The notes under the pieces are model-generated. The model was not told the DNA's origin. It saw only the letters and a program-made list of their open reading frames with translations, and did not search any database. Source: Rhodamnia argentea (lineage: Eukaryota > Streptophyta > Magnoliopsida > Myrtales > Myrtaceae). From it: a stretch of 64,000 bases of DNA. The stretch spans positions 34,643,826 to 34,707,825 of the forward strand of contig NC_063150.1 of assembly GCF_020921035.1 (NCBI RefSeq). The letters run 5' to 3'. This document shows, piece after piece, positions 38,643-51,800 of the stretch (positions are counted from its first letter, which is position 1; each line of letters opens with the position of its first letter). A program made the translations under genes and the position numbers.

Positions 38643-39951
38643 GTGCACTTCTGTTCTTACTAGAAGGCAGCTCACAGATTTTCTTCGTTTTGTTTTTTTC
38701 CTTTTTCATTCCAATTTTTATGTCATTGTTTTCATGTTCTCCCGACCTCTTTTCTTTTTTTTTTGGTCTAAATTCTCCCTACCTTACTTGGTCCATGATG
38801 AAAGCGATCTAGACAACAGGTGAGATTCAATAGGAAATGGCAAATCTTGCTTTGCTTATGCTTGTACAAGTGAGCTTAGTCAGATGAAGTGCAATCTCAT
38901 TTTTGTTCTGTACGCGTTGATTGCAACTGAATCATTAAATTCCAATCGTAGTCTTAGAAAATCCTTCCTCTATCTATTGGAAAACTTGAAGATACAATGT
39001 TTTCTCTCTCTTGTTTCTTCATATGAATGCCCACAAACCCGTCTTTGTGATGGAATGATCGAGTCTCTCGCAACTGTGCCAAGTTGATTTATCTTTCAGA
39101 TTTACTTGTTTTGTTTGATTTTTATCTTTATCTTGAAGCAATGTACCTCTCTTTGAAGTGAAATTAAAATTTGCTTCTGACAAAAAAAAAAAAAAAGAAA
39201 AATGGATCCCTTTTTTTTATCAGAAAAATCTTTCTGTCTACTTTAATGGCTAAAGCCTCAATTGGCCCAATGCCTGATCAATGAGTGGGCCTGGGCAGTC
39301 GGAATTGTCTATAGCCTGCCCACGATATGAAAAGAATTTGAGGCTGGCCGGACCAAACTCAAGAAAGTATGAGCTTGTCTGAGCCTACCTAAAGCATGCT
39401 TCGGATAATATTTACTGCCTTAGATGAGCAAACAGGTTGCCAGGCCCATGATCAGGCTCAGCCTAAGAGTTTTGATGGAACTTCCTAACATGCTATTTCG
39501 GAGAGGGGACATGCTATATAGCAAAAAGCAAAGTGAAAAGGGAATTTTGAGAGAGAGCAAAAGAAGACTTCTGAGAAAAGAAAATATGTGATTAACATCA
39601 TACATGTCAGTGGCACCCTATAGAGACTATCAATAACAGTTTGTCATCCATCTGCAACAATCCATCCCACTTCTCAACTTATCTATGATTCGAATGTGGA
39701 TCCCCAGCAACAAACCTATAGTCAATAGTCATAATCTTTGCCTTCTTCTTTGGCCCGAATTTTTTTTTTTTATTGAATTTGTTGGCCAGACTTAAACAAT
39801 GTCTTACAACGACTTTATAAATGCTCACTAATGGTTTGTCATCTCTTAGAGAACGAGAAAATTTCTCGGGCATCATTTCACCTCTAACCAGTTAAGTTGC
39901 TACATCGTCTAAAAGTGTGATTTTCCCATTCTGTCAACATAGGAAAATCAC
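38643..39951. other. RABH1b 3' region and intergenic space
   Basis: The first few hundred bases are probably RABH1b 3' UTR. A poly-A run lies at 39182-39196. Positions 39240-39480 have GGGCCTGGGC-like and AGGCTCAGCC-like words as seen in subterminal parts of some DNA elements, but no ends were found. No gene is supported. Confidence 0.4.
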
Positions 39952-40137
39952 CCCAATGACCGCTCTTCTCACTTGGGAAGGGAGAGATGGGGGTTTCGAA
40001 TCCCCACTTTCGGGGGGAGTTGGGGGTGGAAATGCATAAGGAGAGAGCAAGGTTTCGCAACCTGCGCAAATACATAACACATATGGTGACTTGTAAAATA
40101 GAATAGAATAAAACCAAACCAAATCCAAAAAAAAAAG
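39952..40137 (+). mobile_element. tRNA-derived SINE
   Basis: An 11-base perfect direct repeat, AGGAAAATCAC, flanks the insert (39941-39951 and 40138-40148). About 55 bases in, GGGTTTCGAATCCCC matches the tRNA promoter B box. The 3' end is an A-rich tail closing in a poly-A run next to the right repeat. Length (about 186 bp) fits plant SINEs. It was copied by LINE machinery and carries no protein. Confidence 0.85.
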
Positions 40138-40148
40138 AGGAAAATCAC

Positions 40149-40671
40149 AATCTGTCAACCTGCCAAAATGGTTCTGACCTTTGAATAAAAATGCCAAAAT
40201 GGTATTTTACATTTCCATGTCGGAGAGGATCGTGACTGCATGCCATGTGATAATCGCTCTCAGAGGGTTTATTCACTTCCGGTCAATGGCCACAGTAGTT
40301 TTTCCCAGGCCAATAGAGAATGACGCGCATATAGACAGGACAATGACAAAACGGTACCGCATTAATGGCTTCCAAAAGTGTGCCTTTTTCCCTATTGAAC
40401 ATAATCTTTAATATGCCAGTTCATTTCTGAAAGACCATAAGCATGATAAGAATATCTTTTGCCGACATTTTATCACAGTAAGCATTAACAAGCGATCCAA
40501 GTTCAAAGCAGTTGAGCAGAATCATCTATGTACACACAAGCCTAGTAACACTCACACTGGAAAGAAAGAGGAAAGAAAGATCTACAACAACCAATTCTAA
40601 ACATAACATAATAGCATCAAACTGTTACAAGCTGTGCTCGAACCCAATACCATTGTGCCTAACTCTGAGCG
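40149..40671. other. Downstream region of the 214-aa gene
   Basis: Unassigned sequence, the right part of which is probably the 3' UTR of the minus-strand gene ending at 40672. Nothing else is supported. Confidence 0.35.
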
Positions 40672-43600
40672 TTAGATAAATGAGTACCAATGTCCCAAAG
40701 CTTGACCTGCAACCACAACAACAGGAGATTACTAAGGTCATAGAGACAGATCTACTGAATGGGCAAGAGTAGATATATCCCTTTCACCCATATGTTCATC
40801 GTTTTAGGTGATAATATTCTGCATTGTGCATGTACTGTTTGTCTTGGTTCTCCATTGACGCTCACACAGCTTAATCAATTAAGGTTTGCTCTCCCATTTT
40901 GATAAGAAATAATTCTGTTCATGCTGAGAAACCTGACGCGGTATAAGTACTATAATGGTCAATAGATGGACCATATTGATGGCTCCTCCTATAACTTGGC
41001 AACAGATCATTTAGTACACGGCAAATTTAGCGGATAATGGGAACATTATAGAATTGCTATCCCATTACGGGTGAAAACTATGTAGTTTTTGGTTAAGGGC
41101 TCTTTTAGGAAACTTGTTAAGCAACTAAATAAAAAGCGTGCCCTTAAAATGAGGTAACATTTCTCCAGATATGTCATCTTTGGATATCAAACATTTCCTA
41201 AATATGTTTCATCACCTAGGTATGCATAACAACTGCCCTTAATGCTGGACATGGAGCATGCCCTTACTATGAAGAATAAAGAGCTTAGGATAGGTTCTGA
41301 AGTAGAAATGACTGCAGAAACTTGAACAATTAATTGAGGCTGTCTTCAGCTGCAATGAAATTAAAGCTTACAAGATGGAAAAGAAGATGACAATTTTCCT
41401 GGAATCAAATGAGGCAGCACGCTTGTATCTCCTCCATCTGTTGTTTGATGAATCATGAAATTTTTCTATAACTGGCTTTTCTGTAACATAAAAAAAAAAA
41501 AAAAGGCATAGAACAAACTTTCAAGCTTAGCAATTACACTGTATGAAACATGATACAGACTTTAAGGCCAGTACGGCAAAATGCATTAGAAGAGAGAAAC
41601 GATGAAATGCAGGTATCAGTAAAAGCTCAAATTTTTTTTTTTTTTTTTGGTTCGAAAAGCTCAAAGTGGTTGAAGAGAACTTGTTTTACATTTATGAAAT
41701 ATACACCTCCAAATGCAGGTTGAGTCTGTTGGATGAGCAAATTATCATGTGAAAAATAGACATGCAGAAAGTTGCTACGCTGGATTGGTATGAAGTGAGC
41801 ACCTACTTGTAAGTTTAATGGATGAGTTCTGAATTCATACTTACAAAAAGCTCATTTATTTTATACTTCGAAAATTCTTCACCAAGTAAAATTCTACGAA
41901 ACATGGATTCATTAAGAGATCTGATAACTACTTCAGCAAGATTGTGTGGTAACACCTTCAACCAGAATGTCATATTTTCTGTGTACAAGAATTCAAAGAG
42001 AGGCACAAAGAGTCATGGTTTAGATTAGTCCTGAGTTCACATACATAGAGCAGTAAGTCCATTTGACAGATTTAAATGGTGAAAAAAGAAGTGTGTTTGG
42101 CCACAAGATTAAGATTTATCTTAAAGTAAAAATGAAAGTCGGATCCAGACATGTCCTAAATGTTTATAAAGATTTATGGTGCTTGACATTAAATAAAAGT
42201 TTCATTTCAGATTCTAGTGAAAGAAAAAATCAAAAAGCTAAAACGAACAACCAGACCAAACATCTACTAAATTAGTTCCTACAAGTAGCATCAAAATATC
42301 CAATTAAAAGATTACCAGAAGACAATAGAACAAAGATAGTGTCACAGTGTCTTCAAGCTCATACCTTTACTAGGGAGCTTCAGAAACATTGCACTGTGAT
42401 CCATTAGTAGTTGAGCTAACTTTTCGCCTGTCTTCAAGCTCACTTGTCTCTGCAAGACCTTTGGAGTGTTCTGTGAATGGTCAAAATCCGATATAAGCTA
42501 CAGTGAATGGCATAATAAATATAAAAAAACTTGTTATACCATGCTACAGAGGAAGTACCTTAAGAAATGATTTTCACACCCAGCTTTTAGATGAAGAGTT
42601 TATAAAACATTCCACAAAAAAGACCTCAATATCAAATGTCATACAAAACGAAAGATCTAATCACAGACAAAACAAGTTATAAAAGATTTTGAACTGGTTT
42701 TTTATGTAGTACCTTGCTCATCTGTAAGTAAAATATGATAGAGCTGCACTTACAGCAAGCAAACTAGCGCTGTTTTTGTTCCCATGAGATTCCTCGTGGG
42801 GTTTAGATTCTTCCACAGTTTCTTTCTTGATATCTATATCTATGACACACTGCGAATAAGCTTCGAAGCTTTCCTTTTGAAAGTCAATGCATTCTTCACA
42901 ATTTGCGTGGGCATCAAAGCATGTCTGGTTTTCACATGGATCTTCAACTTCTAGTAAGCCAAGGACTGCTAGCTTTGATCCACACTGTGCACTCATATCG
43001 TCTTCATCAGGCAACAGGGAAATGCTATAGACATCATTGTCCTGCACCAACGTGTTTTCCCAATCTCATTATCAGATAACAGAGCAAGCTCAAAAAGACG
43101 GGATGCCAAATGACGAAGTTAATCTGCAAAGGCTAAATGATAATGACTAACGAGACTGAAAGTGCTCATCTATGTGATCCTCAAGAAAAATAGAACCTCG
43201 TCATTACTTACCAATGCTTGTGAATGGTGAATGGGGCAGTTTAATTTCATCGGAAGAGAAGCCTCGTCAAGGAAGAGTGGGTACAGACCTGAATCAAAGG
43301 CCAAACAAGTTTAATGAGGATTTATCACCGGAACATTGTTTAGTATCCTAGATGATGTGTCTGAAGCTAATTACCGAGCTGACAGTGTTGGCTGTCTTCC
43401 TCAATAATCGAATCTAGTGCGTGGAAGCACTGACAACCAATGGGAAGACTGCGGCTTGCATCTGCAATCAATGGGAAGCAAGCTCTTTCCTGTCGAAAAC
43501 CCTCCTATCAGGACGCGGCTATGCTTACTTATTGATAAATAATTGGCACTCACTTAAGTAGCTAGACAAACGTATTGGGAACACATCAGATCATCACCAG

Positions 43601-44028
43601 CACATAGCAAGGAGGGGGAGTTGGCAAATTTCTTGGCCAATCCCAAGATCATAGAAGCCGAAGTTGGCTTAACAAAAACTTGACCCCTAGTTGAGCTGGA
43701 GCTTCATTTTGCATCTTCCAATTCCCAAGCTCAGTCAAGCATGCGCCCTCAAGTCTCTCACAAACATCGAGACCTCTAATTTTTGTCAAAAAAACGACAA
43801 AGCACGGGCCCAACTTCCATTATCTTTCAACCCCCAACACTAATATCATTACACTTCACAGGTACACAGAAGGAGCAGAAATTTCAGAGACGAACCGCCA
43901 ACTCACTCGATAAAAATCAACTCGACGGCGAATCGAACGCAATGCTGCGAATTAGAAAGACAATGTGCGGCGGAACACAGGTTGAGAGCGAAGCGCGACT
44001 TCACCTGCTCGCGAGAATTGACCGCCAT
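40672..44028 (-). CDS. Uncharacterised acidic, Cys-rich protein, 6 exons
   Basis: I do not recognise this family. On the minus strand, exons 44005-44028, 43375-43489, 43212-43288, 42754-43041, 42365-42470 and 40672-40706 splice in frame (GT-AG throughout) to 214 residues. It starts MAVNSREQ and ends GQALGHWYSFI. The first half has several Cys residues (GCQCFH, HCQLGLYPLFLDEASLP, LNCPIHH). The middle is acidic (LLPDEDDMSAQCG) and contains a Cys cluster, CENQTCFDAHANCEEC, at about 110-125. The last part is basic and amphipathic (NTPKVLQRQVSLKTGEKLAQ). There is no signal peptide or membrane segment. The regular codon structure across six exons and consistent phases support a real gene. The tiny 8-codon first exon is the least certain part. 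The 5' end faces a 4.8-kb repeat-rich gap before CAMTA3. Confidence 0.75.
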
Positions 44029-44269
44029 TGCCGCGGAGACGGCTGAGGAGAAGCAAATTCGCACCGTAGGAGAGAGATTCTAGTGGTCGGGCATCGTCTC
44101 AGCAGACTGAAGTGGTGGCGCGATTTGCCGGAAAGCAACTGACTGGTACGCTCTTGACGGCGACGTTCTGACCAAATTACACTTTCTGACCAAATTACCC
44201 CTTCAACTTTTATCCGATTTATCCATTTATTTTTTTTTTTCATTTTAACGGTTCATTAAATATATAGAA
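44029..44269. other. Promoter side of the 214-aa gene
   Basis: A CG-rich leader-like stretch at 44029-44165 is followed by a short direct repeat, TTCTGACCAAATTAC, at about 44167 and 44185, then AT-rich DNA. No TATA box was identified with confidence. Confidence 0.35.
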
Positions 44270-45360
44270 AATGTCACCAAAAACTCCGAGATACTCAACA
44301 CATTTCGTAAAATTTTATTTCGTGACACCGAAAATCTCAAATTTATATCGTATGATACATTTATCTTCCGTAACATTTTTATTGAAATTTGTTGTTAAAA
44401 GTCTCGGGTCGAACCAAGCATTATTAATATTTTTTTAGGATAAATGGGCATTGACGTGACGCCACATCACATTAAAAAAACAAAAGAATTAAAAAAAAAA
44501 TCAAACCTTTCTTCATCATATGCTGGAGCGACAGTTCAAGCATGGGCCGAGTTAGGAGATTGTCTTCGTGATAATATTTTCAATCCCATCGCCTCTAATC
44601 GCTCATGAAGTTCCTTAGCTCTCAAGCCTCTCCCTCCATGCTATAGACCCTTCGGCAAAGCTTCTAGCTTGGGCGGTCATGGCAGCCGCGAGCTTAGGAG
44701 CCACATCCGACCTTGAAGCTCATGGTTGTCGTGGCCGGATCTGACTTCGAAGCATCCCACGGCTATAGTATCGTCTTCTTCAAGAGACTCATCCTTCCTC
44801 TCTAGCTCATCCCTTCTGATACACTCCTGTAGACTTGAAATCTAAAACCTAAGAGCAAGTGACGACCACCTCACAAGGGCCGACAAATGTCTCCAAAGGT
44901 CCATGCGCCAATAGCTAGCGACATGAGTGTTGGAGGAGCTTTGGCTGATCGTTCGCGAGCTTAAAAAGGATGAATAATAACTTTAAAGACAATAAACATT
45001 AACTTCGCGATCTACATAAGGTTTCACTTTGGTGATGACCTACGGGGTCAATGGCCCTCGCTGGCAAAGTTGGAACAGTAGTGGCACGGCCATGTTACTA
45101 AAAAATCAAATAGGGTCAACATCACGGAAAAATTTAAAACCAATGCATATGTCAAAAAATTTACCTCAACTTCTAAATTCATACACTTGCGATAAATTTA
45201 TCCTAAATTACTTTTCGGATCGTCAAAAACTCAAACCGGCACATTAGTGACATAACTCGATATACATGGAAAGTTGACGTGAAAATCAATATCGGTTGAG
45301 ATAAATTTATCATTTGATTTGATTTATCAATTTAGAGTTTGCATAATATTAACTCAATTA
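44270..45360. mobile_element. Degenerate TIR-like element with G+C-richer core
   Basis: AT-rich outer parts contain GATAAATTTATC, TTTATCCTAAATTAC and GAGTTAATATTATG-like words in opposed orientation, resembling family D arms. The inner 500 bases (about 44520-44960) are G+C-richer, with GGCCGGATCTGACTTCGAAG and similar words. Ends and target duplication are not defined, so this is tentative. Confidence 0.35.
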
Positions 45361-47173
45361 AATAATCAAATGAATGACAAAATCAAAAGGGGGAAAAAAA
45401 AGAAGGAAATTTTGGATAAATCATCAAGGGCAGGTTTTTTTTTTTTTTTTTTTGGGTGTCAGGATCAAGGGCAGGCTGAGGAATGTGAGCGTGAATCTTT
45501 TCCGTGGGTGGGTCCACCAGCGGACGAATACTTGTCGGAATCTCGCCACAACGTACTGCACGTGAAGCTTAGTGAGAGGGAGAGACAAAAGCAAGAGTGT
45601 CACGGGATCCTCTGCTGTTCTTCTTTTTTTGGTGGGTTGCGATTGTAGCAATCCGAGCCCCTATCAGGCTCGAATTCGTGTCGGAAAGCAGTCCTATTTT
45701 TATTCGAGTGAAAGAATTTTTTCGCGAATTAGTCGATATCCGGTCGAAGGAAGATACCCACACTTAAAATAAGGACAATGAATTCCTTGAAGCCAATAAA
45801 AAAAAGTACATTCCCAAATTTTCCAAATGCAAATACCCCTCGATTTGCAACAAGCATCTAGCAAAAAAATGAATTCATTAGATTTACTTTGATTTGACAG
45901 ATAGTCACTAATCACACCAGAAAATAGAATTTATCAAGAAAACGAATTTAATGGCCGCATGAAATTTGGATTTTCCTATATTTAACCCCACTATGCATAT
46001 TAAGATTTTATCGATTATCGAAATGGACAAACTAAGCGCTACATATGAAATGCCGCTACAATGGTTCAATTCCTACAAATAGGTTGAACGGTTCTTGTTT
46101 TTTCCCTTAATAGCAAGTTATTTGTCACATATAATGTTGAAGTTTGTTGGTAAAATAAACAAAAGTACCTTTTCTTGTGTCCCATATATGGGAGATAGGA
46201 GACTGCAAGCCACTTTTAAGTTAGAAAATTATTGTAGTTTTTTACAAAAGAGATATGGGCAAGTGGGTTGGACTCCACTATATTTACGTGTGATCGCGCG
46301 ATTTTGGTCTCGGTACAATTATTCATGTAGGACTTATAGTTATTTTTATTAAATTTATTTTCCAATTTTAATTAATTGTTTATGTCCAAGAGTTGTAATT
46401 TTTTAGATGGGATAGTTTTTGGACAAGGAAAAGTTGTGTTCAAATATATTGTTTTTATGATAACAAAGTGTTGTGTCTGAATTAACTATTTATTAGACAC
46501 GAAGAGGTGTGACCGAAATTAAGTGTTCTTTGGATATGAATAGTTATGTTTGAATGACAGTTCTCGAGACATGAAGAGTTGCCTTTCTTCGACTATTATA
46601 TATTGAGTGATTCAGTTCATTTTCTATATATAACTTTCAAATTTTCGTCTTTTCAAAAAGGTACATAGCCATTGTTTCCAATTATTTCCCTTGAGAGATC
46701 CTAAAGAATTATCGGAATTGTTATTTGCTATTTTCAAAGGATATTTGTTGGAAACCATTAACAATGTTGTGGGACAAATAAATCTTTAGAAAGAGTGTTA
46801 TTACACTTCAAAGTCTGATTATATTGTTCATCCCAGTCAATCATATTTTTCCAACATATAAAAATAGCTAATTGCTAAGTACATGCTATTTTAATATGCC
46901 AAAAATATATTAACTATTGTGAAAAATAAATTGCTATGTATGGTTACTAAAGTTACTTCTCTGAATCAAAAGTTAAATGCCCAAAATTAAAGTCTATATG
47001 TAAAGTTTACGCGATTGATGATTATTCAGGTAAAAAAGTTTTTTGCCGCACATCATAGGGAGTAAGCTTTTTACATTGGTTTGCAGCAAGTTTCCATCGA
47101 TTATTAGTTTTTTCTTTCAAATTCAAGAAAATGAATTTAAATTGCAAAACCGTGTATTGAAAATGTTAAAGTT
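45361..47173. other. Gene-free, AT-rich, repeat-derived stretch
   Basis: No supported gene. A poly-T run at 45436-45453 and a G+C-richer patch to about 45770 are unassigned. At 46385-46590 several loosely repeated AAGAGTTG-type phrases, followed by a TATA-like AT-rich patch, recall the terminal and leader parts of plant copia elements, but no coding part is seen, so I treat this as a possible fossil only. Confidence 0.35.
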
Positions 47174-48052
47174 CGGCAGAAGGACACTCAGAAGTACCAA
47201 AGTTTACGGTGTTTATTTTGGTGCTAAAATTTTTCACTAGCACAATAAGTATCAAAATTTGTGTACGGTGTTTATTTTGATGTCAAAATTTTTCGCTTGC
47301 TTATTTAAGTGCCAAATTGAAGAAAAAATGATCACTTAGGTGCCAACGGCGATAGATTCCGACCAAACTAATTATATGGTATTTATTATTAGTTTTCTAA
47401 TATTGCATGGCCACCTTTTTTAAAAGTCAATTCACGAGACAATTTTTTAAAAAAAAATCAGTCCACGTGGTAAAATTTTTCGAAAATTCAGTCCACATAG
47501 ATTGATCTTTTAAATATAAGTTAATTTTTCAAAAAAATTAAATTAAAATTTAAAAAAAGCTAAAAAAACTAAACAATTAAAAAAAAAGGAAGGGCTTGGC
47601 ACAATGGTAAGGGTGGGGGGATAGTTGATGATGATTGTCAAGCCTCAACCACTAGCCGGCGACCCCCACTGATTTCGTGCGAGGGCTCAATCTTGCAAAT
47701 CTTGGCGAGGCCTTACCAAAGGTCGATAGGGGTCGCTAGCACCGAGGCTTAACGACCCCTGTCGGCCGTTGCTAGCAATGGTGGGGCGATAGCAACGAAG
47801 GCCTGCAAACCTTTCCTTTTTGTTTTTTTTTTTAGCTTTTGTTTTTATTAGCGATTGGATACTCTAGTGAGCCACATAGGATTAAGTTATTAACAACAAA
47901 ATGCCACGTAAGATTTCCGACAAAGCTTATCGGATTTGGCACTCAAATAATCATTTCAAAACAATTGGCACTTAAGCTATCCAAACAAAATATTTTTGCA
48001 TCAAAATAAGCGCCACATATTGATTTTTGGCACTTCTTGTGTCCTCCTGCCG
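47174..48052. mobile_element. TIR element, family C, with G+C-rich core
   Basis: The left end CGGCAGAAGGACAC and the right end, read in reverse, CGGCAGGAGGACAC are inverted copies. Similarity continues through GAAGTGCCAAA, TTATTTTGATG-CAAAA and TTAAGTGCCAA blocks for over 150 bp. The left arm contains its own partial duplication. TAAAGTT borders both sides (47167-47173 and 48054-48060). The core at 47600-47810 is G+C-rich with GCGAGGGCTC, GGCGAGGCC and TAGCCGGCGAC words. No transposase. Confidence 0.8.
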
Positions 48053-48797
48053 GTAAAGTTCCTCTTCCTTTCACAATTCTTTGATAATTCTACAAAAGCT
48101 TAGCTCGTTGTTTTCTGTTGCATACAAATCCTTTTCAAATCACCATAAACAACAAAAAAATTCACCACGATAACAGATTTTCAAAGGCTCTGATTCCGTT
48201 ACATTTTTCAACGGATAACGTAGCAATTATAAATGCTAAAATTTCTAATGCGGAGCAAAGCATTTACTTATGCGGTCGTTTTTAGTTTTTTTAAATCGTC
48301 GTGATTTTAAATTACGATAATAACCCCGGCTAAGCATGATATTTTTAATTTGGGACAACTGGGTTCTTATGTTTTTTCATATGGATTTATCTATTTATAA
48401 CACCACTTCTCCTCGTCATAAATGAAAAAAAAAAAAAAGGGGGGGAAGGGGGCAGCCGGGCCGTACCCGGTATTTACGGTCAAGATTGACCAGCGTGGTG
48501 CGCTTCAAAACACTCGCACCGCGGCGACCAGTCACTTTCTCGGTTCCAAAACGGCGCCGTTCTTGCCAATTTCGCTATCGAAGCCCAAAACCTTCCAAGA
48601 AAATATCTTTTATCTTCATCTCCTACTTTGTCTTTAAAAGTCAAATTTTTCTGCGTCTTCTTCTTCTTCTTCTTCTTCAGCCGCAGCGATTTTCGCACCC
48701 CCACCTCTCAAATTCGTCCTCTTCGGTCGCAGTTCTCGTTCGTGCTTCGAGCTTGTTCAGATCCGTGGTCGCAGAGACTGGGAGCTCCCTTCTTTTG
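48053..48797. other. CAMTA3 upstream region
   Basis: AT-rich to about 48450, then G+C-richer leader-like sequence with a (CTT)n tract at about 48656-48678. It probably includes the promoter and leader of CAMTA3. No TATA box was called. Confidence 0.45.
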
Positions 48798-48809
48798 ATG
48801 ATTGACTGA
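48798..48809 (+). promoter_or_regulatory. Minimal uORF (MID) before CAMTA3
   Basis: ATG ATT GAC TGA ends 8 bases before the CAMTA3 ATG at 48818. Such a short, close uORF could lower initiation at the main start or permit reinitiation. Presence in the mRNA is assumed. Confidence 0.5.
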
Positions 48810-48817
48810 GACAGTTC

Positions 48818-51800
48818 ATGGCTGACGCGAGGCGATACGTGCTCGGTAACCCGCTGGGTAGGCCTTTCTTCCGCGCTCGACGCCGGTCAAATTGCTGGCG
48901 TGTGACTATTCATTTCCAGTTTTCGGTCGTAGCTTTCTTGATGAAGATGTCGAAAATTCTCCATGTGCGCCGACGAGCGTGCGTGTTTCTTTTGGCTAGA
49001 GTAACGGTAGTTTGAATTGGAGTTTATTGTGTGCAGGGTGTCGTTGTAGTTCTTGTTCTTGCATGTTAGTAAAGAAAGCGTGACTTTCGGAGATGGATTA
49101 AGCTTATTTAGGTGCTCTGTTGTCCTGATTTTTCTCTCCAGTAACCTTTCTAGTTTGCGAGGGATCAGCTACTCTTGACGAATCCTCGTCTCATGGGTTC
49201 TGGGCTTTACTTCAATTCATTGTAGGAAAGGTATCACTTGTGATGCTTGATTCTTGGAAATGATATAATGAAAGAAGTGTCTCAAGAATCATTCTGAAAA
49301 CCCTCGCTGTCAGCTTCCATTCTTTGTGGTAGGTTACTTTCGTTGTTTGCTAGGCAATGCCAAGAGGCAATGTAGGTTAATTAGACACGTATAAATGTTG
49401 GTTGAATTCGGGGGGTGATGTGGCTTAGACAGTGTTGCAAAAGACAAGCCTTTCGTCAATTAGATTATAGATTGAACAGTGATTTCTAAGGCCGGCATTC
49501 ACGCATCATCTGAAATTTCAACTTTTAATGCTACAGCTTGACTAGTTGTTCTGTTAATGAATCCCATACTCTTGCTAGATTTTTTCCCAAATATTATTCA
49601 TTCATTTCGAAGGAAGTTCCTCATGTTCCTTTCTGGGTGCTTAACGTGCTCACTGAAATGCAATTGCACTCATGCAACAATTTTGAGCGATAAGTATACT
49701 TAAGGTGTAAATCAAGAGTCATCCATTGTTTCTCTCACCACAAGAGTTCCCTTGTCGCGCACTTCCTCGTCTTTTGTTACCCGACTACACTCCCTTGAGC
49801 ATTGTACTGGCCAAGATAGGGCTTGGAATCAAACTGCAACTTTTAGGGATTTGCCATGTCCCCATTGGAAAGAGGTGGACACAGAAAAGGCACCAGTTCC
49901 ACTGGCATATGGCATTTCCAAAGGGTGCCCACCAACCAGTCTGCAACTACTTCTCTTCTTTAAGAGAATTGTTCTTGGAACTACATCATTTTAGGGATGT
50001 GTTTTGCTTTCTCATTTGTCTAATATAACGGGCTTGCATGGCCCCACATGGAAGAGGTTGATGAGGAGTTTTGTTTTCTTGATTGTTATTTGGATGCCTA
50101 CTGTCGACATTAGTTGACTCATCTGACTGAAGCTCAAGGATTGACCATCCCCTGATGGGTATTTACCTTTACAGCACTTTAATCACTGGCATTGCAACTT
50201 TATTTTACCTGTAAATAGATATATTTCATTCTTATATTTAATTGCCAAAGATAAAGGTAATTTTGCTGCAATTTGATATAATTTGGGATATGATTTGAAT
50301 GTAGATATCCAGCAAATACTTCTGGATGCACAACATCGGTGGTTACGCCCAGCTGAAATTTGTGAAATTCTCCAAAACTACAAAAATTTTCAAATTGCAC
50401 CAGAGCCCGCAAATATGCCTCCAAGTATGTTGGTTTTCCATATGAATTGGGTAATTTTTTGGTTAGGTTTATCACTTTCTGATTCACTGTGTAACCTTTG
50501 TGTTTAATCTAAATCTTGTATTTCAAGTGAGCGTACTTTCTATAGGAAGTAATAATTGTAGATAACATAACTAATTCTATGCAGAAGCTGATTCTTGGTG
50601 AGGAGCAAGATCTCTACATCCTACTGATTCATTTTGAATTCCTTTTCCATTTTTCCTACTTTGCAAATTGCATGCCTGCATACTCCAGATGAACGGATAA
50701 TAAGCAACAGATTTGCTTGCTAGACAATAATTTTGTTTATCATAATCTTTTTCTGATAGATTTTTTGAATGATTTTGCATGCTGTGGTACCACCTCGATA
50801 CTGTGTTAATGAATTTGTATATTTCTTATGATATCAAGATATAGCTAACATTGGCCCAAAAAAAAAAAAGATATAGCTAACAAGTTGACAATGTCGGCCT
50901 TTATATTAAGTTAGTTTTGTTTAATATTGTTGGTGCTATGATTTACACCTTTTGGGTTCTCATTGTCCCCTTAAGGCTTAATGCCTTTGTGGTTAGATTG
51001 AGATGTCATTTCAGGAGGTGGAAGCAATCACTCACATTGCATTGCATGCAGGCAATATCTACTTTTCATTTTTGGCAATCGTTTGAGCCATTTTCTCATC
51101 TTAAAGATCCATTCAGTGATGATTGCTGCTTGCTTCGTCTTTTTACAGAGTTGATCCTCAGTCCTGCTTCACTGTGTTTCCTTTTTTTTTGTCCCCCTCT
51201 GTATATATAATCAGTGTCTTTAGCTGCTGCTTCTTCTTTTTCCCCCCTCCATGGTTTTGTGTTTTAAAGTGCTGATTTATTGATTGCTTTTGCTTAGTTT
51301 CCCTCTCCTTTCATCTGCACTTGATATCTTTTTGGACCAATGCCATCATTGTGAAGTACTAATCTTCTTTTCTTTTTTGTGTGAAATGAAAATTTTCTAA
51401 CACCTTTCCCTAATGTCCTTGTAAATGAGCACATCAGATGGGATGGGCTCATTAAGGTAGACTCTCTCAATGCATGCCTCAAGTGATCATTCATTTTGTA
51501 TGCAGGTGGTTCTTTATTTCTTTTTGATCGGAAGGTACTCAGATACTTCAGAAAAGATGGGCATAACTGGAGGAAGAAAAAGGATGGGAAGACAGTGAAG
51601 GAAGCTCATGAGAGACTCAAGGTAAGGATATCTGACTTTTGTAGTTTTATTCTGAAGGTCTTTTGATGCTTTCTTAATAATAGATGAAGTATAATCATTT
51701 CAGGCGGGAAGTGTTGACGTGTTGCATTGCTATTATGCACACGGGGAACATAATGAAAATTTTCAACGACGCACCTATTGGATGCTTGAAGAGTGAGTTT

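Noticed and set aside
39990-40030. tRNA-like B box
   Set aside because: No full cloverleaf can be drawn, and poly-A tail plus target duplications show a SINE, not a tRNA gene.
42718-43050. 110-aa frame as a separate minus-strand gene
   Set aside because: A good acceptor precedes 43041 and a GTAAGT donor follows 42754, so it is exon 4 of the 214-aa gene rather than a gene by itself.
45319-45772. Several overlapping frames
   Set aside because: They depend on homopolymer runs and give no recognisable protein; no splice pattern links them to a gene.
48422-48809. Open frames in the CAMTA3 upstream region
   Set aside because: They cover leader sequence and a CTT tract; only the 3-codon uORF near the start is worth noting.
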